64,000 nt of DNA from Dinochytrium kinnereticum (taxonomy: Eukaryota; Chytridiomycota; Chytridiomycetes; Chytridiales; Chytridiaceae): the NCBI GenBank assembly GCA_027604005.1, contig JADGJT010000013.1:1-64000 (forward strand), in the 5' to 3' direction. Below the pieces are notes generated by a model that was not told the DNA's origin, made no database searches, and worked only from the letters and a program-made list of their open reading frames with translations. Both the position numbers and the translations under genes were made by a program. This document shows, piece by piece, positions 35,652 to 47,024 of this stretch. Position 1 is the stretch's first letter. Each line of letters opens with the position of its first letter.

Positions 35652-37641
35652 TAATTAAGTATAAAGTTAATAATACCTACCCGTTTGAACTGTATGAAAG
35701 TTTTTTCTCGAACCCATCTTACAAAGTCGCTTTGGCTGCCCCTCAGCCTTAACTTGAAGGAAGTTCAGAGTCAGCGGCAACAGCACCAACTAGAGTAGTA
35801 TCGGGAGACTGGAGTCGCTTTTTCGTTGCCCTTCTCATTGTCTCGGCATAGGACAGGCTTGCAGGCTTCCAGTGGCTTCCTCTACCTCATCTCTCTGCAT
35901 TCTACCACATTCTTCTTCAAGTCAGTTAGCCACCCATCTTTCCAAATAGCCTCTCGCAAGTCTGACCTTTGGATTTCCGTGTAAAGATCTTGCTTGCATG
36001 TCCTTCACCTTCTTCAATTATCATGCTGTACCATCATTTTATTTACTTTTGCAAAAAAGATCTGTCTCTTGTTACACCCGACAAGCGACCCTTCATGATC
36101 CCACACGCCACCAACACCACTCACTTTGGCCACCTCCATCTCTCCCTTTCACCTAGCGATTCCTTTACAATTCCTTCTGCACGTTTTTACCCCTCCGCAC
36201 CTATGAACTTGCTAAGTCGAAATGATTTGCAAGCTCACGAATTCTATTGCCTTTCCGTTTCTAACCGCCCTTGTGGCATTTATGAATTTGCTCCCCTCAC
36301 TCTTCTCCCAATACTGACACCCTCTCATAATAAAGTGTGTCAAGCGATTGAGTCTTCATTTTCTTCCCACCAAAGGTCTCGCGCTGCTGGTCACAGCATC
36401 CAGCAACTTTGGCACTCCTCTCAAACAAACCACGACAAGTCCTTGGTGAAGAGTGTTGAAGATCCAATAAAGAACTTCCCGCTGGCACGTGCCAGCAGTG
36501 CTGGGGTCTGATCTTACTTTGTGTTTGTGGGTCTTTAGAACTTAGAGGTTTATTTGCTTGTAGAGAGAGAGTGTTCAAGTTTTTATTGTTATCCACCTTT
36601 TTCATCCTGCCCCTTTTATACCCGTCGAGATTCTCTTTGCGATGTGAGGTCTTCCGTGGCATCATATACCCCTTCGAAGCATTCCACGGAACAGCACCTT
36701 TTGTCGAGCACCTTCGCGTGGCTGGAGGCGGATGTGACTATTTCTTGCCCAAGTCACAACGTGGCTTGGATCTCACGCTGCCTATGTGGCGGCACTGTCA
36801 ATAACAATAGTTAAACCTTTAAATGTTCGCACCAACCGAATCATTATCCAACACCACGCAGATGTCGTCTTCAACGAAGGCTTATGCTGCAGTGGTCCGG
36901 GAATTGGCGTGCCTGGGGGCGGAACATGATTTTGGTGATCCTGTTAACGTTGAGTCAGTTGGTGAAGGTTGAGGATTATTTGGGCCTTGGCGTGGTTCAG
37001 CGGGATATCTAGTATCCAATGTTGTTGCAATACTTGTCCGCATTGCGGCCCTTCCACCGGGCTGAGGGGTGGGAGTGGCAGGCGATCCACAACCATGAGC
37101 AGGTGCACCACGCGCTGTCAGCCATCCAGTCGCTCCTATTCAAGAGTCGGTTTTCACTCTGGACCACTTGACCACATTGCGGGAAACTTAAGACAGGGCG
37201 TCTGCCGCTGAATAGGTGTTGTGGGGTATTGCTATTCTCGCGTTCTACTCTCGCGCTCGATCACCGGAGGTGGCGGCTGCTGCGGTACGGGAGCTGTGGA
37301 AAGTTTTGCCAATGGAGGTGTTGCATGTGGGTGGAGTTTTAGGCGGGTATTCGCCTTGGGTTTCCCGTACTAAAACCACTGTTAGCTTCGAGTCAAACTT
37401 TTCGCGTGTACGCGAACGTGCAGTAAATAAATGCGCTCAGTCGCTCGTTTGAGGGTAGGCATCAGCCTCTGGATGGGAGAATCCGAAAGGCTGAGAATTT
37501 TCGAACCAATTTTTGCCGTTTTTTTTGCCAGTTAATTTTCTCGCCAGCTCTACTTTCCCCTCGTCGCCAGACGTGCCGTCCTGTCTGGGCTGGCATCAAA
37601 AGGGCTCTGCATCGAACCTTCAGGAGTGGGCGAGGGCCTGC
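35652..37641. other. 2-kb spacer upstream of the C2H2 factor gene
   Basis: No certain gene was found. The first 850 nt are pyrimidine-rich on the plus strand; a 180-codon frame at 35969-36511 has no ATG at its start and no recognisable sequence. A 16-bp perfect palindrome lies at 36481-36496 (annotated separately). From about 36823 to 37480 the DNA is more GC-rich and contains protein-like frame fragments that do not join into one gene. Part of this must be promoter and leader of the zinc-finger gene. Confidence 0.4.
36481..36496. promoter_or_regulatory. 16-bp perfect palindrome centred on a CACGTG E-box
   Basis: The sequence GCTGGCACGTGCCAGC equals its own reverse complement over all 16 bases. 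Its core CACGTG is the classical site of dimeric bHLH factors (Cbf1/Pho4/USF type). It lies in the long spacer between the ADCK2-like gene and the zinc-finger gene, 1.15 kb before the latter's ATG. A regulatory role is inferred from symmetry and position only. Confidence 0.4.
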
Positions 37642-40299
37642 ATGGACACGACGCCATCAGCGTCAAAGCAGGATGCGACGGAGCAGGGCCTCGGCGGGCG
37701 GCAGTCTGCTTCGATGCAGCCCGCTGCATTCGCTGGCATAGAGGGGGTTGGGGACTCGTCCGAAGACGAAGAGACAGGGGCCCTCGCCTCAAGGGCCGAC
37801 AATTGCGGCGCGTCTCTGTCGCATTCAAGCTGGCTGTCGCAGTACGCTGTGGAGATGGGCGTTGGTCAGGATGGCACAGGGTTGGATATCCTTGCGGGAG
37901 CTGGACGATTCCTCCCGGGACAAGGAACATCTGATCATACTGAATTGTCTAGATCTCAAGTCATTGGGAGGGACCTGCATGCTGAATCTGCGATCGCTGC
38001 TTCGAGTCATCTCGGCCATGAGCCTTTTGTTTTCATGGATGATCGTGGCGAGACGCCATTTTTTACGTATCCGCCTGGCAACAGAGCTCCTCCCTTTCTC
38101 CCGTCGCCAAACACTCAGCACATGGCTGATGCTTTCAACCTTTTCAGTACCGCACCGGAACTTCATATCGAAGAGCCAAAAACTGAGCAAGTTAATGAAA
38201 GCTCCTTGTTATCAGCAACGGTAAGCCCGCTTTTTTACTCGTATTTCTAGTAAAAAGAAACCCAACTGAATGCATGTATTCAGGAAAGAGGATCTGCGAG
38301 ACGGAAAGCACGAAAGCAGCAGCCAGGGGCCCCGAGTCATCCAACGTTAGTAACCGGGCAAGCTGGAGACCTCCCTGGAAATTCTGAATATCTGCAGTTT
38401 CCACCATCACGCGCCTCAGAAAATGCACCGATGTTGCCCTACTATTCCACCTCTTTCTACCCCTTTCTCCCTTTACGCCCAGAACCCGTCAGCCATTCTC
38501 ATCCTACCCTGCCGAGCTATCTTTATCGATACCCCCTGAACCCCAATATGTCTACCTTGCGGGGTTACAATCCTGCAACGAGGTTCCATCAATTTCCTCC
38601 AGGATACGTATTTCAGACAACAGCATCACAAAATGCGAGCATATATGCCGCCCAGTCAGCTTTCCATGCAGGCCTACCGCCTGGTCTTTTTCCAGCCATG
38701 ACCGCTCTGAGCGATTTATCGTGGCCTTACCTTTCGGAGGATCGGATTCGCCCTCAATACCCTGAGGGAACGCAGGATGGCAGAACGATACAGAGAGAAA
38801 GCAGCTTGATTCATAAAAATGATGAAACGGCTGAGAGCCTGAAAAGACAAGAGGAATCCGCAGAGATACTTGCTGACCTGTGGGGCACACGTCGCTACTT
38901 ACCAGGAACACCGTTCGGAAATATAAGGGAGGAAGAGCATGACTTGAGAGAGAAAAGGCGTAGGCTGACAATGGTGGCTAAATCCGCTTCAAACATACCC
39001 CCAGACCAATATCCCCCGGCTACTCGAGGTCTTGAAGGTTTCTCAGGATTTCCGGGGGCTCCTTCGCAAAGCAAGCTTGGAGCAGCAGCGGCGTTCCCTA
39101 TCCATTCCAATCAGCCTTATCTGGCGCAGCAAAGTCACCCAAAGCAAGTTGGGAAAATTATACCGGACTCACTTGCCCGAAACCCCTTTCCTCTAAAGGC
39201 AGAGAACTTCTCAGAAAGCGACATAGAAGGTGGAAACGTCTCTCAAAGAGTCAGACATGTCCCGGGCGAATCGACAAGGGCACACGCGGGATCAGATTTT
39301 GTTGAGAAAACAGTGGCGATATCTCCCGAAAGAAATATTACGAAAACCGACGAATCATCACTTCAACATCTCAACACAAATGCAGTAGACCTCTGGGCTT
39401 TCCCCACTCGGAGAGATAAACGACGAAGACGCGAGTACTCCTCCCAGCATGAATGCTCACCAGAAGCCATCTCTAGCAATGCCGTCTCCTCAGCAGCGGA
39501 ACCAACCGTAGGGAAACGAAGATCCGATAGGTTACGAAAGCTGCAATACGACGAGTACGGTGGTGTTCAGAAGAAAGCTTCATCGCGTAACAGCGGGGCT
39601 GAGTTGCCTCTCAGTGACAGCAACACGGAATGCTCCTATGGAGGCTTAAGTGACTCAACCCAAAGTTCACGCAGCAGCAGCGCTAAATTAGAATCCGAAT
39701 ACGAGAGCGATAATGCTGGACCATCAAAGGTGGTGACGAAAGCAAACGGCCGCTCGGCAGTTTCAAGTGCTTCAATGGGGGGCATGAGGGTTTCTGGAAA
39801 TGGCGGCGGCATCTTTCCCTGTCCATATTCTGGCTGCGGGAAATGTTTTTCTAGGTCCCACAACCTTAAAAGCCATCTTCGGACCCATGCAGAGGAGAAA
39901 CCGTTTGAGTGCGGCTTCTGCAACCGAAAGTTTATGAGGAATCACGATTTAAAGAGGTAAGTTATTGGTAGCTTGAATACATATATATATGAGCTTTATT
40001 CTTACTTGTGCTGTTGTCAAAGACACTCGAGAAGACATACAAACGATCGACCCTACGCATGCTCAGTCTGTGGCAAACGGTTCATCCGCAGCGATGCAAT
40101 GCGCAGGTAATGAATGTTCCCTTGTTTGCTGTGCAGCCCAGTAGATTGCCTCCTCCCTTCGCTCCACAATATCCTAACTCAATTTTCTCTCTAACACCCA
40201 TGGTCCGTTCATCCCAACGATGCTCTCGTCGAATCCACCCTCCTCATGGCAAACAAACAAAGGCATCGTCGAGATTGTGCCAGTGGCCCTCGAGAGTAA
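37642..40299 (+). CDS. C2H2 zinc-finger transcription factor with three C-terminal fingers
   Basis: Exons 37642..38220, 38284..39956 and 40023..40106 join in frame; a last exon 40263..40299 is proposed. A long Ser-, Pro- and Gly-rich region is followed by a basic patch (KRRRREY) and the fingers at the C-terminus. Finger 1 is [10 protein letters not shown]...HLRTH, finger 2 CGFCNRKF...HSRRH and finger 3 [16 protein letters not shown]. Without the last exon finger 3 would lack its histidines. With a 156-nt intron it continues HRRDC, giving a C2HC finger, then stops before an AATAAA. The layout, disordered N-terminus plus terminal fingers, is common in fungal stress and developmental regulators, but no orthologue can be named. 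The ATG at 37642 is the first in frame; a 5' exon may exist. Confidence 0.75.
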
Positions 40300-40387
40300 A
40301 TAAAAATTTGTTAACAATTCACCTTTTTTTTTTTTTTCAACCATCGTCTCGATTTTTTTTTTTTTACAATCCCATTAGTGTTGCAGA

Positions 40388-42226
40388 ATGGTGGGTGATG
40401 CTGCATCCCATGGCATCCGGAGTGATCACCGATATGCTGACCCTTCTGTATGTGCTATCTTGTAGGGGAGCCTTTTTGTTTTGTTTGAGACGGCCGCCGG
40501 CTATGCCCTCTTTGAGCGCATCCAGTCCGAGGAGATTGGCCAGGATCTGGAGGATGTGCAAAAAGCCACCCTGGATCTTACCAAGTTCGGTAGATATGTC
40601 AAGCTTAAGAGTTTTGCGCCATTTAAGAGCGCTGCTCATGCGTTAGAGAACCTTATGGACATTACGGAAGGTGCGGTTTTATCCTCGTTCCCACAACCAT
40701 TTCTCAAGTCTTACAATCGCCTTTGTGGCGTTTTCTATCATCGCAGGAATCGCACATGACCACCTGAAGTCATTCTTAGAAGTTAACATGCCCAAGGGCA
40801 AGAAGAGCAATGCTCAGCTTGGTGTTGGTGAGAAGAATCTGGCTGGACACATTAAAGCGGAGCTTGGCTATAATTGCGTTAGCAGCGACACCAACGACAC
40901 TGTTGCCGAGATAATCAGAGGATTGAGGTTGCACTCGGAGAAGCTCCTGAAGCAGATGAAGGATGGTGACATGTACCGTGCTCAGCTGGGTCTTGGCCAC
41001 TCGTACTCAAGAGCAAAGGTTAAGTTCAACGTCAACAGGGCCGACAACATGATTATTCAGTCGATCAACTTGCTGGATCAGCTTGACAAGGACGTGAACC
41101 TCTTCTCCATGCGTGTCAGGTTTGTGGGAGATGGCATGGATGATAGTTTAACTTTTCATAATTACATTCCGTTTTTAGGGAATGGTACTCGTGGCATTTC
41201 CCTGAGCTCATCAAGGTCGTTGGTGAGAACGCTACCTACGCTCGATGCGTTAAGTACATAAAGAACAAGGGAGAGCTTTCGGAAGATGACCTTCCCGAAC
41301 TTGAGAGCATCCTCAAAGAGGACGCAACTAAAGCGAAATTGATCCTTCAGGCAGCAGCTACCTCTATGGGAACCGATATTTCCGAGATTGATATGCAAAA
41401 TATTGAGGCATTCGCCGATCGTGTTATCTCCCTCACCGACTACCGCAAGCGCCTTCACAGCTACCTCGTGTCGAAGATGCACCAGGTCGCTCCCAACCTT
41501 TCGGCTTTGATCGGCGAGATGGTTGGCGCGCGACTGATTGCCCACGCTGGATCTTTGACCAACTTGTCGAAATATCCCGCGTCAACCGTCCAGATTCTTG
41601 GTGCAGAGAAAGCTCTATTCAGGGCTTTGAAAACTCGCGGCAACACTCCCAAATACGGTCTTATCTATCACTCAACTTTCATCGGAAGGGCAGGCGCTAA
41701 GAACAAGGGCCGCATCTCGCGAATCCTTGCGAACAAATGCTCAATAGCCTCGAGGATTGACTGCTTCTTGGACAAGCCTACCTCCCGCTTCGGTGAGCTC
41801 TTGAGGGAGCAGGTTGAAGAGCGACTTGCCTTCTACGAAGAAAACACGACACCCCGAAAGAACGCTGAAGTAATGAGCCAAGCGATGAAGGAGGTCGCCG
41901 CTCAAATGGATTTAGATGACGAAGAAGGTAATTGATTTTGACAAACAACATATGCTTATTTCTTAGAGTCACCTCGGAAGCGAAAGGGAGCTGCGACTGA
42001 TGACGATGATGAAGAATCGGCCTCACCATCGAAGAAGGCTAAGAAGGAGAAGAAGGAGAAGAAGTCCAGCAAAAAGAAGGCGAAGAAGGAGGAGGAAGAC
42101 GAGGAGGAGGAGGCGGAGGAGATCGAGGAGAAGCCCAAGAAATCAAAGAAGAAGAAGACTGCGGCAGTTGAGGCAGAGGAGGAGCCCGTTAAGGAGAAGA
42201 AGAGCAAGAAGAAGGCGAAAGCGTAA
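40388..42226 (+). CDS. NOP56: NOP56, box C/D snoRNP core protein
   Basis: The frame continues upstream of [14 protein letters not shown] to an acceptor at 40465, and the best donor is directly after an ATG at 40388-40390. The initiator Met is therefore the only codon of exon 1, giving [16 protein letters not shown], which aligns with known NOP56 starts. Further introns lie at about 40671-40746, 41118-41178 and 41928-41966. The order is the NOP5 N-terminal domain, the coiled coil, and the Nop domain with [20 protein letters not shown] and [17 protein letters not shown] Lys/Glu-rich tail of about 95 residues follows. With Nop58, Snu13 and fibrillarin it forms the C/D snoRNP that 2'-O-methylates rRNA in the nucleolus. 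An AATAAA lies 20 nt after the stop. Confidence 0.93.
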
Positions 42227-42288
42227 AACGCCAAATTTCCTTTCAATAAATATTTACACTCATTTTCCAAAAAACACCCATTTGTGTC

Positions 42289-45200
42289 ATGGACGTGTTC
42301 GGCAATGCCGCCACTGCTGCGTACATACGGGGCGCCTTTGCTGGGATTGGCTTCCTCATAATCCTTGAAGTATTTATCATCCTCGTCGCATGCTTTTTCT
42401 TGTTCGACCCCATGCGAAAAACTGTCACTCCGCCCAAGCCAGAATACGCCATCGAAGAAAATGCTTCCGACGCTCTGAAGTTTGAAGCATCAGGGATCCC
42501 AAAACCTGGAGGAACCTTTTTGGGTTCATCATCCCTGAGAGCTACGGATAAGACGAATGAGCACGAAGAGCCATGGCCGGCCAACATAATTGGGTATCTC
42601 AAGGCCTCTTTGACTCCAACCCCGGAAGATACAATGTTACCACCACCTCCCCTGAATGCGAAGAAAAAATTCAACGAAGTCCTAGGAGAGGACGGAAAGC
42701 CTCTTCTTCTTGATCCTGTGGCTATGGGCCCAACTCAAGTTTGTGAGTGGGTCAACGTTGTAGCCCACAGATTCTTTTTGTCACTTCGTGACAGCCAGCT
42801 TTTTAAGGATCGCATGCGGCAAAGAACCACAGAGCGGATGAATATGAAGCTAAAAAACAACTCTTTCGTGGTTGGTTGTCATTACTTCTTTTGTTCATTT
42901 TTAATCCCAATTTCTATCCTTCAGTCTCATGTCAACATCATGGATCTTTCATTAGGTGATCATGCACCGAAAATACATGGAATTAGGTTAATGAAGGGAG
43001 TTACGGATGATCTGGCTGTGGTAAGTTATTTTGTAAGGATTACCAAATCTTGAACCAGAAAGGTAGTTGCTTGAAGTAGATGTTACCTATCTCGGTGGCG
43101 GAAGCATAGCTATTGAAACAACCTTAACTGCAGGACTGAGTATACCGGTTCGAGTTTACATAAGTGGATTTTCCGGGAAGGTTCTTCAATGACAGGAAAA
43201 CTTTGTTGTCTAATTTCTTTGCAGTTGCGCGTTCGAATTCCTTCAGTTTATTGGCCAGATATGCTTGCGGTAGCGTTTGTAGAAGACCCTGGAATATCTT
43301 TCGTGGTGGACTCGCCACTGACATTACGAGAGAATGAACTGGTTCGAGGTGTGGTAAATCGACTTCTTGCAAGCATCTTGCGAAAAGTGTTTGTGGAGAT
43401 GTGGGTTATGCCGTCATGGAGGAATTTCTTCATGCCTTTGATGATCCCCTCCGCCTCGGTATGCATATATTCTCAAAAGCCATCAAAAGTAATTAAGTTA
43501 GGAGGAACTAGCTAGGATGAATGCTGCTAATGGCAAACCGCCTACAACACAGCGAAAACCTCCAAATCTATTAGAGAGAAGTGCAACATTGTGGGAGAGC
43601 CGGTCGCCTTTACTTAGAACCTCTTTGAAACCTACGTTGAGCTTACCACTTCTTGACGTACTTGGTGCAGTCTCGTTTCCGACGAACGAGACAGTCTCTT
43701 CAACAGCAGATTTTTCTGATTTAGAATCGAAGTTGAGCAAGCCTTTTCTAGCGATTGCTGTTGACAAGAGGAAGGAGTCGGAGTTTGCAGTGTTTGCGGA
43801 GCCTTCTGAATACCAGCTCCCGGATAATGCCGAGTTTAGGGGATTCTTGAGCTCATTGATGTGGAAGACTGCTAAAAACAGAGGCGGCGTCTGCGTTCAG
43901 AAAAGCAAGGTGGCCTACGGTGGGAGGAGTGGCGACATTTCTCGTGCTTTTATTTCGATAAATTGTGATGCGGAACGTGTATTTGCGGTAGGTCTCATTT
44001 TTTCGTAGTCAGTTCTGTGCATTTTTTCTGTCGAAAGCATTCAAAAGAGATTCTGAGTCTCTTCAAGGTTCTGTCAAACCCAGAACACTTTCGGCACATT
44101 GAGGATACATATACGGATTCGTTTGTAGTTAAAGGACTAGGTACTTCAGTCTTTTTGCTTTCTGTTATAACAATATTAGATGACACACGCTCAGTTCGAC
44201 ATATGTCCTTTTCCTTGTCGAGGAGCTCAAAAAAAGACCTGAATCTCTTTGAAGTTAAGAAAAAAATCATTAAGGCTGCCGATGGTGGCGAGGGAGAAAC
44301 CAAACCAGTATGTGAAGCTTATATAGTAACGATGCGATCGATTGGAAGTCTAAATGAGACGCTGAGTGCCCTAGATCTAAGTCTAAAGGGACCTGATGAT
44401 GGGATTACGCAAAATACTTCCGGTCTGTCTGAGGATGCAAAAACTGCACAGCCTCACCCCATTTCCCGTGAAAGAGTAGCTACCGAATCTACTTCTAAAC
44501 CCGACGTCAAGAAGGGATCCGACAACGTTGCAGCTGAAGACTTGTTACAAGAAATCCCAGCCTCCGATTCCTCAGTACCGGAAAAGCCGCCTAATGAGGC
44601 AGACTCTGCACGATTCTCCACGGTGTATTTATATGGCTATCTGATTGAGGCTTGCCCCGAGGATTCCTCTTCGACTATCGTTACGGTTATCTCACAAATG
44701 GCGCCAGAGTTATCTAAGTTAGAAGCAAACTTCAACGCCTGTCGCAAGATAAAGCTCTTCATTGAAGAGCTTGTGAGTCTCACCTATGGAGGAGCCGCCA
44801 ATCAATCTGGGAATGAACTACGCCGTCGCAGGATATTTAGTAGCGGTACAGGTCTCTCAGCAACGTCCACGGAGTCCACAGGAGAGAAGCGCATCGAGAA
44901 GATCCGCAACCTCGTTAGTTCGACAACAAGTTATTTAATGAAAAGTAAACGTGTCGCTAATTGGCTTGGAAGTGGTACACTGAATGGAAATGAAAGAAAC
45001 CCGGAAACGAGCTCTATCGCAGATGCGCAGAGTATAAATACTGCCGAAATTGAAGAGTTTGCCGAGACGCTAGCACAGGTTGAAATGGCACGGTTGGATG
45101 AGCTGGAGGCTGCCGAAGCAAACTTAGGCGGCGAGCTTGATAACCACGATGAAGGTTTCGAAGCTCATTCGAATGCACCAATTCAACGAAGTTTGGCATT

Positions 45201-46959
45201 CGATAGATTGGACATAGCTGATGATACGCTTTCTACGCAATCGATAGATCTGGACGAAGGAAGACAGTCTTCAGTCGGCCTGCATGCGCCTCCAATACCC
45301 TCAATTCATCCATCCCCTTCCATCATATCGGGAATTAGTGGTATGGTTCCTTCCACATTGAAGGCCTCTGCGGCTTCTGCGGTGGCTATAGCTCGATCTG
45401 TAGCCAAGAGGAGATCTTTTAAGTTTTTGAAAAGAGGCAATCAGACAGGGGAGACTAGTTTAACGGCATCCGATGATGACGAGGCAAATGCACAGCATGA
45501 CAACGGAGCCGAGATTAACGGTATGGACGTGTCATTCGCAGTCGGCACAAACTTGGGGGACGTTCCGTGGGTCGAGAAGAGGATGTTTGGAAAGGGTGAA
45601 ATAGTTAGGGCTGATATGCCCACGTTGGGTTCTGGTGAGAGATTAGAGCTAGCATGGGAATTCTTTGTGAAAGGAGAGGCCACTATAGTTTTCGGGCTGC
45701 TCTTTACCCCTAGTAGCCCCACATCGTTACCCTTTCCGGAAAGCTCGAACGAGCCAGGGACACGACAGATCATCCCCATGGCTAGCGTGAACGGGGCTTC
45801 TCCTCGCGGTTTTCGAGGCTCTTTGAGCACCAGCTCTTTCCCAGAAGGGCTATTTACGTTTGTGTGGGACAATAGCAATGGAAATAAGAAGCAGTTTAAA
45901 GACATTCTTCACCGATTCACATTGCGAGCATTTGAGATTCCAAAGTCTCCTAGCCTATCTTCATCTGCGATTATGCGGGAGCATGTTGGGGAGTTTGGAT
46001 TGGGAACGGATACCCGTGGTTTCTGTACCGGAGTTTCTGGAGAAGTTATTATTCAGCGGAAGGCCGTTTACAGAGTTAGCGTAGTCTATGACTCATCGAT
46101 GGATCCCGCGGAGAGTGAAGACGGGTGTTCCGGAATAACATATTTGACATGGGATTATAGTACTAATGGGCTTGACGTGAATTTCGGTATCAATTACTCC
46201 TGCTTTGTTGATTCAGTGGTCGAAGTAAAGTCGATAGCAGACCAAAGGAGCCATTCCGCTAGTATTGAAGCCCTAAATGCCTCGGAGGGGATTGTGAGAG
46301 ACAGTGCTTCTGAAATTGCAGCAACTTCGGACATGGTTGCATTATTATCGAGTCCATCAATTTCCTGCACACCACCCTTGCCTCAAGTACCGATCTCTGC
46401 AATGGGGTCTTCTCCTCCTAAGTCGGAACGACCCTCTGTGCCGCCACCGAAACCAACGCGACGAGGTCAGAAGTCTCCAAGAGGTGGTAGCCCGCAATCG
46501 GAACGCGGATCTTTAGCGTCACGTTTGGCAGCTACCGTTGCTGCTCATGAGCAGACACCGGCTGCATCTTTAGTATCCGATGATTTTGCGAATACGGATC
46601 TTTCTGGGAGTCTGGATGTGCTGGGAAGTGCAACGCAGATGTCAACCTCACCGGGTATTGAAAGGACTCATTCACAGACCATGGGTTCCATTGGAGGCCT
46701 TTCTGAATCCCTTCGCAAACATAGCCGAGCAGAAGTTATCATTCCATCCGCGAGAGTTAGTTCGCATCGAGGCTCTTCACTGAGTGGTGTCATCCCTATC
46801 TCTGGGCGTCACGGTGTGTACAGTTTTGTATGGGATAATTCACATTCGGTGGTCCTTCATAAAACGATCGCGTTTCGGGTGGGAACGGTGACCCATCCTG
46901 AGCTTTCTCTTGGTGCAGAGGTGGCGGCAGAAGTCTCTCCCCAGAATTCTTTAGAATAA
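42289..46959 (+). CDS. Membrane-anchored SMP-START-GOLD lipid-transfer fusion protein
   Basis: Six exons, 42289..42870, 42925..43020, 43067..43180, 43225..43458, 43502..43987 and 44068..46959, are all multiples of three and give 1,467 residues. Residues 13-38 form one membrane anchor. An SMP domain covers about 151-342: CEWVNVVAHRF, VNIMDLSLGDHAPKI, EVDVTYLGGGSIAIETTL, LRVRIPSVYWPDML. A START-like domain covers about 460-740: AERVFAVLSNPEHFRHIED at the intron 5 junction and a last helix CRKIKLFIEEL. After a disordered region come two GOLD-like sandwiches: about 1014-1124 (RLELAWEFFVKGEATIVFGL ... FTFVWDNSNG) and about 1156-1445 with a long insert (YLTWDYSTNGLDVNFGINY ... YSFVWDNSHS). SMP domains move lipids at ER contact sites. 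Both lipid-binding folds in one chain is unusual. The SMP part resembles TEX2/Nvj2; no PH domain was seen. Confidence 0.78.
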
Positions 46960-47024
46960 TAAAAAAATCTTGTCTCTTCATTCGGACATTTGGCGATTGT
47001 TTTTGCATTCGGACAATTCCATGA

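Noticed and set aside
35969..36511. 180-codon plus-strand frame in the long spacer
   Set aside because: It begins with TTG, shows no family similarity and has a pyrimidine-driven composition; kept as noncoding spacer.
40107..40136. 30-nt intron in the zinc-finger gene
   Set aside because: Splicing there gives no zinc-binding residues; the 156-nt alternative completes the third finger.
42000..42270. Arg-rich plus-strand and Ser/Phe-rich minus-strand frames
   Set aside because: Shadows of the Lys/Glu-rich NOP56 tail in other frames.
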